The position numbers were made by a program, and so were the translations under genes. Source: Clostridiales bacterium (GTDB taxonomy: Bacteria > Bacillota > Clostridia > Christensenellales > Aristaeellaceae). From it: a stretch of DNA of 12,943 bases. Position 1 is the first letter of the stretch, and each line of letters begins with the position of its first letter. Below the pieces are notes generated by a model. The model was not told where the DNA came from. It did no database searches and was given only the letters and a program-made list of their open reading frames with translations. The DNA lies in the NCBI GenBank assembly GCA_004557805.1, contig SFFS01000121.1, positions 1 to 12,943 on the forward strand, read 5' to 3'. Below are positions 1 to 6,399 of this stretch, piece by piece.

Positions 1-285
1 CCATATTAGACATATTTTGACTGCCGGGAAGCCGCCCGAGTCGGACAATATATCGTTGAGTTTAAGCAGGAAAGTGATTATTATCCAGTCAATAGTGAAA
101 ATAAAAAAGTCGAATTAGAAAACGGTACACTTGTACTTGTTAAGAGACTTACTGGGACCTATGGGCGTAGAGGACCAAATAAAGAAACTCATCCGATCGA
201 GGGAATGGTTTGTGGAAAATGGAAATATGAGTATGGATACATAACTGTTTTCTTTACAGCTGAGGATTTGAAGATTGTTTATTAA
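1..285 (+). pseudogene. 3' fragment of an unrecognised gene, probably frameshifted
   Basis: From position 10 to the TAA at 283-285 there is an open frame of about 91 codons with no ATG, GTG or TTG near its left end; a TAG at 7-9 closes it upstream. The peptide looks protein-like (contains GTLVLVKRLTG and ends TAEDLKIVY) but I recognise no family. The +1 frame (from position 2) reads RHILTAGKPPESDN before losing sense, which suggests that the original gene ran in that frame and shifted near positions 40-60. An alternative is a real gene with its stop at 7-9 caused by a sequencing error. The stretch is AT-rich compared with most of the window, and it ends just before an intrinsic terminator, which fits a genuine 3' gene end. 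Function unknown. Confidence 0.4.
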
Positions 286-307
286 AAGTAAATTGAATAT
301 TTGTTCA

Positions 308-333
308 GGCCCTCTCTGTGGAGGGCCGTTTTG
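308..333 (+). terminator. Rho-independent terminator after the left-edge gene
   Basis: A perfect 7-bp stem (GGCCCTC 308-314 with GAGGGCC 321-327), a 6-nt loop, then GTTTTG. It lies 22 nt after the TAA at 283-285, so it closes the transcript entering from the left. Confidence 0.7.
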
Positions 334-343
334 GAATGCGAAA

Positions 344-372
344 TTGACTTTGCATCTTTCCGCCGCTATACT
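344..372 (+). promoter_or_regulatory. SigmaA-type promoter for the YgjV-family gene
   Basis: TTGACT at 344-349 and TATACT at 367-372 are separated by exactly 17 nt, each one base from consensus. Transcription would start near 379, about 50 nt before the preferred start codon at 428. The promoter lies just past the terminator at 308-333, so the downstream gene begins a new unit. Confidence 0.75.
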
Positions 373-427
373 TTGCACAAGGCAAAACAGATGAAATTTG
401 CAATGCACGGAGGAAGAAGCGTCGAAG

Positions 428-955
428 ATGACGGCGAAGTATATTCTGATTCAGCTGATCGGCCTTTCCGGGACGCTGCTGTTCTTTTTTTCTTACCAGT
501 GCAAAAGCAATCGAGTGCTGTTCCGGGTGCAGTTTGCGTCCTATCTGATTTATACGCTGCACCTTTTTCTGCTGGGCGCGACGACGGGAGCAGTCAGCTA
601 TGTCGTCAATATGCTGCGTTCTTTTTGTCTGGGAAGCAAATGGAAAACCGCGCGCGGGGAGGGCATGTGCGCCGTCCTTTGTTTGATGCAGCTGTGCGTG
701 CTTGCGCTTACCTGGTCAGGGTGGACGTCTGTTTTGCCGGTTGCGGCAAACATTGCCTCGACGATTGCGGGGTATACGGATAATCCGCGCAAAATTCGGG
801 CTGCGGCGATGTTCGTCAATTCGCCGCTATGGATGCTCTACAATGTTCTTTCCGGTTCCCTTGCAGGCATCCTGGATGAAATCGTTACGGAAATTTCGCT
901 GATCGTTTCAATCGCCCGTTTCGGCTGGAAGGCGCTGGATCGCGTGGAGGAATGA
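428..955 (+). CDS. YgjV-family multi-pass inner membrane protein
   Basis: A 175-residue, very hydrophobic protein that resembles the YgjV family (Imp-YgjV) of small multi-pass membrane proteins of unknown role; E. coli YgjV is of similar length. Hydrophobic segments are visible near residues 4-23 (starting YILIQLIGL), 35-63, 75-110 and 125-168, consistent with five or six membrane spans. The family-typical region around YTDNPRKIRAA and the following NSPLWMLYN are present. I chose ATG 428; GGAGGAAG at 409-416 is a somewhat distant ribosome site (14 nt). A TTG at 398 in the same frame would add ten residues but has no better site. The stop TGA 953-955 is followed after two bases by the ATG of a decayed acetyltransferase, so the two were probably once an operon. 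Family assignment is likely; biochemical function is not known. Confidence 0.75.
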   Translation: MTAKYILIQLIGLSGTLLFFFSYQCKSNRVLFRVQFASYLIYTLHLFLLGATTGAVSYVVNMLRSFCLGSKWKTARGEGMCAVLCLMQLCVLALTWSGWTSVLPVAANIASTIAGYTDNPRKIRAAAMFVNSPLWMLYNVLSGSLAGILDEIVTEISLIVSIARFGWKALDRVEE

Positions 956-957
956 AC

Positions 958-1325
958 ATGGCGGAACTGTTTGAAAGATTCATGGAGGATGATCTCGAAG
1001 CATACGGAATCCGAAACCATCCCTCGGTTCATTCCTACATTTCTCTATAAGAAAAGCTGCGGGAAGAGCCCGCGCGGCTCGTCGGGCTGGCCGAAATGTT
1101 CGATTATAAAAAGAGAGCCGGGCAGATGACGATCGGCTACCAAATCAATGAAGCATACTGGCACAGGGGGATTGCGGCGGAGACGGTCAGGATGCTGATC
1201 GATTCCCTATACGGCGGCATGGGCGTTCAAACGCTGAGAGCGTAAGAAAAAATACCGTCCGAAGACAGAACTGGGGCGGCAGGGTAATTGCCGAACTGAA
1301 TGAATTCACTTATCACGCGCAGTAA
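958..1325 (+). pseudogene. Decayed GNAT-family N-acetyltransferase
   Basis: Starting at ATG 958 the frame reads MAELFERFMEDDLEAYGIRN, is cut by TAA at 1048-1050, and continues in the same frame with AEMFDYKKRAG, then IGYQINEAYWHRGIAAETVR, a typical RimJ/RimL-like GNAT strand plus acetyl-CoA-binding helix region (the usual site is R/Q-x-x-G-x-G/A; here HRGIAAE). It stops at TAA after QTLRA (about 1242-1247). The expected C-terminus resumes in another frame: TVRRQNWGGR, then ELNEFTYHAQ and TAA 1323-1325. The family usually has roughly 20 more residues between these parts (the VMPEN...SxRVLxKNGF stretch), so there is an internal deletion as well as a frame change. Three independent lesions make a functional product very unlikely. 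In life the family acetylates small molecules or protein N-termini using acetyl-CoA. Confidence 0.85.
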
Positions 1326-1361
1326 ATTGCCGTTTGCATCGGCTTGGCTGCGCATTCAATC

Positions 1362-1378
1362 GCCGCGCCCTGCGCGGC
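1362..1378 (+). terminator. GC-rich hairpin, possible terminator before the ctsR promoter
   Basis: GCCGCGC 1362-1368 pairs perfectly with GCGCGGC 1372-1378 across a 3-nt loop. The following bases (ATAAATTATAATT) are AT-rich but are not a clean T tract, so termination is plausible rather than certain. It lies between the dead acetyltransferase and the ctsR promoter, where a terminator would insulate the heat-shock operon. Confidence 0.4.
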
Positions 1379-1416
1379 ATAAATTATAATTATCAGATAA
1401 AGTCAAAAAACACCAC

Positions 1417-1444
1417 TTGCATTTTCAAAAGGGTGTGATATACT
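1417..1444 (+). promoter_or_regulatory. Promoter of the ctsR-mcsA-mcsB-clpC operon (extended -10)
   Basis: TTGCAT at 1417-1422 and TATACT at 1439-1444 with a 16-nt spacer; TG at 1436-1437 gives an extended -10 element. The predicted start near 1451 falls inside the CtsR operator described separately, so a bound repressor would block initiation directly. Confidence 0.75.
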
Positions 1445-1449
1445 ATAAA

Positions 1450-1466
1450 CATCAAAGATGGTCAAA
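1450..1466 (+). promoter_or_regulatory. CtsR operator (heptad direct repeat)
   Basis: The site reads CATCAAA-GAT-GGTCAAA. The known CtsR box is a tandem RGTCAAA-NAN-RGTCAAA; here the right heptad and the spacer match fully and the left heptad matches in five of seven positions. It overlaps the predicted start of transcription. A further lone AGTCAAA lies at 1401-1407, upstream of the -35, with no matching partner at the correct spacing. Confidence 0.8.
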
Positions 1467-1483
1467 ATTAGGAGGCGTCCGGC

Positions 1484-1957
1484 ATGAGACCGTTAACCGA
1501 TAGCATAGAAGCTTTTATCAAATCGCTGCTCGAGGAAGGACAGGAGCAGGTGGACGTACAACGCAACGAGCTTGCGCAGTATTTTCGCTGCGCGCCCTCG
1601 CAGATCACCTACGTGCTTTCCACGCGCTTCACGCCCGATCATGGCTACGTGATCGAGAGCCGGCGCGGCGGCGGCGGGTATATTCGCATTGTGCGCCTGC
1701 GGGAGGAGCCGGGCAGCAATTTGCTGTATCTGATCAACCAGCGAATTGGCTCGTCCATTTCGCGCCATGATTGCGACGCGATTATTTCGCAGCTGTGCGA
1801 AAGCCACGTCGTTACGGAAAACGAGGCCGGGTTGATGCGCGCGGCGGTTTCAGCCGACGCGATCAACCTGCCGGTCGCGTTTAAGGACTCGCTGCGCGCC
1901 AGTACGCTGCGCGCGATGCTTCTGCAAATTGCGGGGAGGGCGCAAAAGGAGGGATGA
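1484..1957 (+). CDS. ctsR: CtsR, transcriptional repressor of class III heat-shock genes
   Basis: A 157-residue homologue of CtsR (family about 150-155). It represses clp genes by binding heptad repeats as a dimer and is released on heating. Residues 20-50 form the helix-turn-helix (NELAQYFRCAPSQITYVLSTRF) and residues 58-69 the winged loop ESRRGGGGYIRI, whose tetraglycine motif acts as the thermosensor in Bacillus relatives; R61 corresponds to the wing arginine phosphorylated by McsB there. The C-terminal half (about 80-157) is the helical dimerisation part that binds McsA/McsB. ATG 1484 is supported by AGGAGG at 1470-1475, 8 nt upstream. Its own operator lies in the leader, so the operon should be autoregulated. 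The stop overlaps the mcsA start (ATGA, 1954-1957). Confidence 0.95.
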   Translation: MRPLTDSIEAFIKSLLEEGQEQVDVQRNELAQYFRCAPSQITYVLSTRFTPDHGYVIESRRGGGGYIRIVRLREEPGSNLLYLINQRIGSSISRHDCDAIISQLCESHVVTENEAGLMRAAVSADAINLPVAFKDSLRASTLRAMLLQIAGRAQKEG

Positions 1958-2451
1958 GCATGCTCTGCGATGAATGCGGCAAGAATCCCGCCCGGATTAA
2001 AATGGTTTCCGTTGTCGGCGGCGAAAAGCGCGAGGTCAATCTTTGCCCCGAATGCGCCGCCAGACATAATCTTACGCCGCAGGCCGGCGGCATAGGAAAG
2101 CTGTTTTCGGCGCTGTTCGGCGCCGAAAAAAATAACGCGGCTGATAAGCTTGTCTGCGAGAAATGCGGCATGAGGTTTTCGCAGGCACTTAAAACGCAGC
2201 GCGCCGGATGTCCCGGCTGTTACGTCAGTTTCCGCGCGCAGATTGCAGCGGGGCTAAAAAAGCGTCAGGGGGCGGATACGCATACCGGACGCGCGCTGGA
2301 ATATCACGGTGAATCGAAAGAAGAGGCGATTTCCGAATTGCAGCGCGAGATGGAGCTCGCCGTCGCCTGCGAGAATTTTGAGGAGGCGGCCGCGCTGCGC
2401 GATGCGATTCGCGCGTTGGCTGCGTGCGAAGGAGGGAGCGCCGATGCCTGA
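1954..2451 (+). CDS. mcsA: McsA, zinc-finger activator/modulator of CtsR and McsB
   Basis: A 165-residue protein with four CxxC motifs (C5/C8, C31/C34, C68/C71, C86/C89), the treble-clef-like zinc-binding pattern of McsA, and a C-terminal UVR-type coiled coil at about 127-160 (ISELQREMELAV..ENFEEAAALRD). In Bacillus it binds and activates the arginine kinase McsB and senses redox and heat. All eight zinc cysteines are intact, so this protein looks functional although its partner McsB is unusual here. The start ATG 1954 shares the ATGA overlap with ctsR, indicating translational coupling; ATG 1960 is a weaker option. The 3' end overlaps mcsB by 8 nt. A UVR motif also occurs in ClpC's middle domain, consistent with these proteins working as one module. 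Confidence 0.93.
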   Translation: MSMLCDECGKNPARIKMVSVVGGEKREVNLCPECAARHNLTPQAGGIGKLFSALFGAEKNNAADKLVCEKCGMRFSQALKTQRAGCPGCYVSFRAQIAAGLKKRQGADTHTGRALEYHGESKEEAISELQREMELAVACENFEEAAALRDAIRALAACEGGSADA

Positions 2452-3436
2452 CACGATGGCCGACGTCGTCCTCCGCAGCGAGGCGCGGCTTGCACGCAGC
2501 CTGACGGGCTATCCGTTCACAGGCGCGCTCGACGCGCAGCAGGAGAGCGAAATCCTTGAACGGATAGCGCCGCTTTGCGAGGGCGGACGCTTCGCGCTGC
2601 TTCCACTGGCCGCGCTGTCTTCGCAGCGCAAGGCGCTGCTGATTGAAGAGCGGCTTCTCCCGATAAAACCGGCGCAGAATGAGCATGAATCGATGGCTAT
2701 TGCGCTGGACCGTGAAAATTCCGCCGCCGTGATGATTAACGGCGAGGAGCATCTCTGTTTCCACGCCGTGCGGCCGGGGCTGCGCTTGCAGGAAGCGATG
2801 GACTGCGTGCTGACGGAAGAACGGCTGTTTGCGCGGGATCTGATGTTCGCGTTCGACCGGCAGTTCGGGTATCTCAACGGCGCTTTCGCCGACGTTGGAA
2901 CCGGCCTGAGGCTGACGGCGGCGCTTCACCTGCCATACCTGGAAAAGGCGAAGCGCGCCGAGGCGGAACTCAAGGCGCTGCAGGGGCACGTGGTTTCCGC
3001 AAAGATGCCGCTGGGCAGCGTCTATCTGGTGCTCAACGGCGCGACCATCGGCGTCACGGAAGAAGAAATCGCGCTTTCCGTAGCCGGTGCGGCAAGGAGG
3101 CTGGCGAAGGAAGAACGGCAGGCGAGGGAAAAGGCGCTGCTGGAAAACCCGGAGGAAATTCCGACGGAGCTTTCCTGCATGCGGGAAATGCTTTTCTCCG
3201 ACGACAGCCTTTCCGAAAAGGACTGTATGCTGAACTGGTCGTTCCTGCGGCAGGCCGTTACGGCGGGCGCGCTGCCGCGCAAGCTGGAAGAAGTGGACGC
3301 GCTTTTAACGGCGTCGTCGCCCGGCCATCTGGACGCGGCGGCGGGCCGCACGCTCGAATCCGATGAGCGCGGTGCGTACCGTTTACAAATATTCAGGGAC
3401 TTTCTCGGGGCCGAGCCCCCGGAGAGGAGGGCGTAA
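2444..3436 (+). CDS. mcsB: McsB-like protein arginine kinase homologue with degenerate active site
   Basis: A 330-residue protein of the ATP:guanidino phosphotransferase fold, in the normal mcsB operon slot; Bacillus McsB has about 363. Family landmarks are recognisable: LARSLTGYPF (16-25), AVMINGEEHL (95-104), FAFDRQFGYL (135-144), VGTGLRLTAALHLP (151-164), and EERQARE. But catalytic hallmarks differ from those known in the family. The ATP-binding SSRxR motif reads RSEAR (11-15); the Cys of the CPTN-VGTG signature is A147 (GAFAD-VGTG); and the RGxYGEGS loop is replaced and shortened by about five residues (SAKMP, 185-189, before LGSVYL). The C-terminal pArg-binding RDxxRA motif reads RGAYRL (309-314). 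Start ATG 2444 follows GGAGGGAG and overlaps mcsA. The frame is intact, so this is not a pseudogene; it may act as a scaffold or have altered chemistry. Confidence 0.85.
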   Translation: MPDTMADVVLRSEARLARSLTGYPFTGALDAQQESEILERIAPLCEGGRFALLPLAALSSQRKALLIEERLLPIKPAQNEHESMAIALDRENSAAVMINGEEHLCFHAVRPGLRLQEAMDCVLTEERLFARDLMFAFDRQFGYLNGAFADVGTGLRLTAALHLPYLEKAKRAEAELKALQGHVVSAKMPLGSVYLVLNGATIGVTEEEIALSVAGAARRLAKEERQAREKALLENPEEIPTELSCMREMLFSDDSLSEKDCMLNWSFLRQAVTAGALPRKLEEVDALLTASSPGHLDAAAGRTLESDERGAYRLQIFRDFLGAEPPERRA

Positions 3437-3441
3437 CGAAT

Positions 3442-5862
3442 ATGGCGTTTGCCGGACGTTTTACGGAGCGCGCACAGCGCGCATTGAACGCAGCGCAGGA
3501 TGCTGCGCGCGAAATGCAGCATAACTATGTCGGCACGGAGCATCTGCTGCTCGGGCTTTTGAAGGATCCGGGCGCGATGATGCGGCCGATGCTCGGCACG
3601 ATCAATTACGAGACGGCTATGGCGCAGGCGGTGCGCCTTGTCGGGCGGGGCGAGAACGTCCCGGAGCATCTCTCCTATACGCCGCGGACGAAGAAAATTA
3701 TGGAGCAGAGCCTTGCGGAAGCGCGTTCGGTAGGCGCAAAGGCCATCGACGCGGAACACGTATGGCTTGCGCTTCTGCGCGAAAGCGAAGGCGTGGCCGC
3801 CCGTATTTTGCAGGACCTGGGCATGGATATCCGCGATACGCGCGAGAAATTACAGGCGCAGCTTCAGGCTGAGGCCAAGAAAAACGGAGAGGGCGTGGAA
3901 ACGCCGCTTCTGAACCAGTACGGCCGCGATCTGACCCTGGCGGCGCACAACGGCGAATTGGATCCCGTGATCGGCCGGGAAAAGGAAATCGAACGCGTAA
4001 CGCAGATTCTTATCCGCCGCACGAAGAACAATCCCGTGCTTATCGGCGAACCCGGCGTAGGCAAATCGGCGATTGTGGAAGGTTTGGCCGAACGCATCGC
4101 CGCAGGCAGCGTGCCGCAGATGCTGTGCGGCAGGCGCGTGTTCTCGCTGGATATCGCGTCGGTTGTGGCAGGCAGCAAATATCGCGGCGAGTTCGAGGAG
4201 CGGTTCCGCAACATCATGGCGGAAATTCGCAAGAGCGGCAACGTGCTGCTGTTCATCGACGAGCTGCACACGATCGTCGGGGCGGGCGGTTCCGAAGGCG
4301 CGATCGACGCTTCAAACATGCTCAAGCCGGCGCTGGCGCGCGGAGAAATTCACTGCATCGGCGCGACTACGCTTGACGAATATCGCAAATATATCGAAAA
4401 GGATCCGGCACTGGAGCGCCGCTTCCAGCCTGTACGCGTAGAGGAACCGACAAAGGACGAGGCGCTCGCAATCGTCGAGGGATTGCGGGACAAATATGAG
4501 GCGCATCATCGCGTGCATATCACCGACGACGCGCTGAAGGCCGCCGTTACGCTGTCCGACCGCTACATTCCGGATCGCTGCCTGCCCGATAAGGCCATCG
4601 ATCTGATGGATGAAGCGGCTTCGCGCGTGAGAATTCAGTCGTTCACGCCCGCGCCGGATATGAAGGCGCTGGAAGGAGAGATCGACGCGCTCATGCAGCA
4701 GAAAGAAGCGGCCGTTCGCGGGCAGGAATTCGAACGGGCGGCAGCGCTGCGGGATGAAGAGCGCGCCCTGCGCGCAAAAATCGAAGCCCTCAGGAGCGAA
4801 TGGGAATCCGGGCTGGATGAATCCGAAAAGACCGTCGGTGAAGAGGAAATCGCGCAGGTCGTGGCCGGATGGACGGGCGTGCCCGTCAGCCGCCTGACCG
4901 AAGATGAATCACAGCGGCTGATCCATCTGGAGGAGACGCTGCACAAACGGCTTATCGGTCAGGATGAAGCGGTAACCGCCGTGGCGCGCGCCATCCGCCG
5001 CGCCCGCGCGGGGCTGAAGGATCCGAAGCGGCCGATCGGTTCGTTCCTGTTCCTGGGACCGACCGGCGTGGGCAAAACGGAATTGTGCCGCGCGCTGGGC
5101 GAAGCGGTGTTCGGAGATGAAAACGCCGTAATCCGCATCGATATGAGCGAATATATGGAGAAGCACTCCGTTTCGCGGATGATCGGCTCTCCGCCTGGCT
5201 ACGTGGGTTTTGAAGAAGGCGGCCAGCTGACCGAAAAGGTGCGCCGTAAGCCCTACGCGGTGCTGCTGTTCGACGAGGTGGAAAAAGCGCATCCGGACGT
5301 ATTCAACCTGCTTTTGCAGCTGTTGGACGACGGCCGCCTTACCGATTCGAAGGGCCGTGTAGTCGATTTCAAAAACACGATCATCGTCATGACGAGCAAT
5401 ATCGGCGCGTCGACGATCAGCACGGAGCGGCGAATGGGCTTTGGTTCGGCCGCAAGCTGCGCGCAGGAAGATTACGAGGGAATGAAGAACCGCGTCATGC
5501 AGGAGGTAAAAAACTTCCTGCGGCCGGAGTTCATCAACCGTCTCGACGAGATTATCGTGTTCCATGCGCTGACCGAAGAGGAAATCGTGCAGATTGCGCG
5601 GCTGATGCTCAGCGCCGTTACCGAACGGCTGAAAGAACGCGGCATTACGCTGAACGCGACGGACGACGCGGTGCGCTATCTTGCGCGCACGGGGTTTGAT
5701 CCCGCGTTCGGCGCCCGGCCGCTGCGGCGGGCGATCCAGCGCGCGGTGGAGGACGCGCTGTCGGAGGAAATCCTCGCGGGCGGCGTTAAGCTGGGGGACA
5801 CGGTAGAAATTACCTTGGAAGGAGATGCGCTGCGGTTTCGTCATATGGCTGAGGTGATGTGA
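3442..5862 (+). CDS. clpC: ClpC, AAA+ unfoldase of the ClpCP protease
   Basis: An 806-residue Hsp100 protein, the family's usual length. Order: double Clp-N repeat (1-140), AAA1 with Walker A GEPGVGKS (202-209) and Walker B LLFIDE (D273, E274), a middle domain with a UVR coiled coil (about 408-450), AAA2 with Walker A GPTGVGKT (539-546) and Walker B LLFDE (D611, E612), and the C-terminal D2-small domain. MGF at 665-667 is the ClpP-docking tripeptide (VGF in Bacillus), so it should work with ClpP in the cytoplasm. The two N-domain Glu residues that bind phosphoarginine in Bacillus ClpC (in GTEH motifs) are kept: GTEH at E33 and DAEH in the second repeat. ATG 3442 follows AGGAGG 3425-3430 and lies 5 nt after the mcsB stop. 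Expression should follow the CtsR operator. Confidence 0.96.
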   Translation: MAFAGRFTERAQRALNAAQDAAREMQHNYVGTEHLLLGLLKDPGAMMRPMLGTINYETAMAQAVRLVGRGENVPEHLSYTPRTKKIMEQSLAEARSVGAKAIDAEHVWLALLRESEGVAARILQDLGMDIRDTREKLQAQLQAEAKKNGEGVETPLLNQYGRDLTLAAHNGELDPVIGREKEIERVTQILIRRTKNNPVLIGEPGVGKSAIVEGLAERIAAGSVPQMLCGRRVFSLDIASVVAGSKYRGEFEERFRNIMAEIRKSGNVLLFIDELHTIVGAGGSEGAIDASNMLKPALARGEIHCIGATTLDEYRKYIEKDPALERRFQPVRVEEPTKDEALAIVEGLRDKYEAHHRVHITDDALKAAVTLSDRYIPDRCLPDKAIDLMDEAASRVRIQSFTPAPDMKALEGEIDALMQQKEAAVRGQEFERAAALRDEERALRAKIEALRSEWESGLDESEKTVGEEEIAQVVAGWTGVPVSRLTEDESQRLIHLEETLHKRLIGQDEAVTAVARAIRRARAGLKDPKRPIGSFLFLGPTGVGKTELCRALGEAVFGDENAVIRIDMSEYMEKHSVSRMIGSPPGYVGFEEGGQLTEKVRRKPYAVLLFDEVEKAHPDVFNLLLQLLDDGRLTDSKGRVVDFKNTIIVMTSNIGASTISTERRMGFGSAASCAQEDYEGMKNRVMQEVKNFLRPEFINRLDEIIVFHALTEEEIVQIARLMLSAVTERLKERGITLNATDDAVRYLARTGFDPAFGARPLRRAIQRAVEDALSEEILAGGVKLGDTVEITLEGDALRFRHMAEVM

Positions 5863-6324
5863 ATGAAACGCGCGCTGACGGCGCTGACGCTGGCGGTCTG
5901 CCTGCTCGTTTGCAGTATGGCGCTTGCGTCGGAGGCCGAGGTAGAGATAGCGTATCTGCCGGAGGGCGGCTTCCGCTTCTGCTATCCGGCGGCGCTTGCG
6001 CCGCAGAATACGCAGGACGAAGCCGACGTGCTTTTATACGCCGCAGACGCGGCGGGAAACGTACTTTGCGTGCTGCGATACGCCGCGGGCAGCGGCATGG
6101 CGCTGGAATCGCTTGAAGCCTCGCTGCGGGCAGACGAAGCCTGCACAGACGTGCAGCTGGTGGATGCGCGCAGCGTGGCGTATCTGACGTATGCAGCGGA
6201 TGGAAACGTGAACACAGTGATCGCCGGTGACGACGGGAACCTGTATGAAATCATGCTCAGCGGCGAAGAAACGTTTACGGAAACCGCGGCGGAACTGGTG
6301 CGGAGCTCGCTCACGCCGGGATAA
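5863..6324 (+). CDS. Small secreted protein of unknown function, coupled to clpC
   Basis: A 153-residue protein whose ATG follows the clpC stop with no intervening base; GAGGTG at 5851-5856, inside clpC, can serve as ribosome site. The N-terminus is a clear Sec signal peptide: KR at 2-3, a hydrophobic core to about residue 19, and an ALA-S cleavage site after A22. A cysteine at 17 (LLVC) could be read as a lipobox, but V at -1 makes lipidation unlikely. The mature part of about 130 residues has alternating strands, contains YLPEGGFRFCYPAAL near its start and ends AAELVRSSLTPG, a layout that recalls small PsbP/Mog1-like folds; this is a guess. No catalytic motif is visible. The position inside the heat-shock operon suggests co-expression with clpC, with a strong hairpin terminator right after it. 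Confidence 0.75.
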   Translation: MKRALTALTLAVCLLVCSMALASEAEVEIAYLPEGGFRFCYPAALAPQNTQDEADVLLYAADAAGNVLCVLRYAAGSGMALESLEASLRADEACTDVQLVDARSVAYLTYAADGNVNTVIAGDDGNLYEIMLSGEETFTETAAELVRSSLTPG

Positions 6325-6390
6325 AAATAACGACCCGGGGCATGAATGCTGAAGGTATGCAGCGTTCGTGCCCCGGGTTGATGCCTTTGT
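6321..6390. terminator. Bidirectional intrinsic terminator between convergent genes
   Basis: Arms 6333-6351 and 6360-6378 form a 19-bp stem (two G-U pairs in RNA) with an 8-nt loop. To the right on the plus strand follows a loose T-rich run (TTGATGCCTTTGTATTT). To the left, the minus-strand transcript meets TTATTTTTAT (complement of 6321-6330), a better U tract. It therefore serves the clpC operon and the minus-strand SRA gene. Confidence 0.85.
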
Positions 6391-6399
6391 ATTTCCAAT

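Noticed and set aside
2225..2989. Minus-strand open frame opposite mcsA/mcsB
   Set aside because: Antisense to two well-supported genes in a coupled operon; composition is typical of a shadow.
3230..3250. GAAC...GTTC within mcsB as a LexA site
   Set aside because: The spacer is 5 rather than 4 bp and the site is deep in a coding region.
4909..5844. Long minus-strand open frame opposite clpC
   Set aside because: Shadow of the clpC reading frame, with no ribosome site, no plausible domain and arginine/histidine-rich composition typical of antisense frames.
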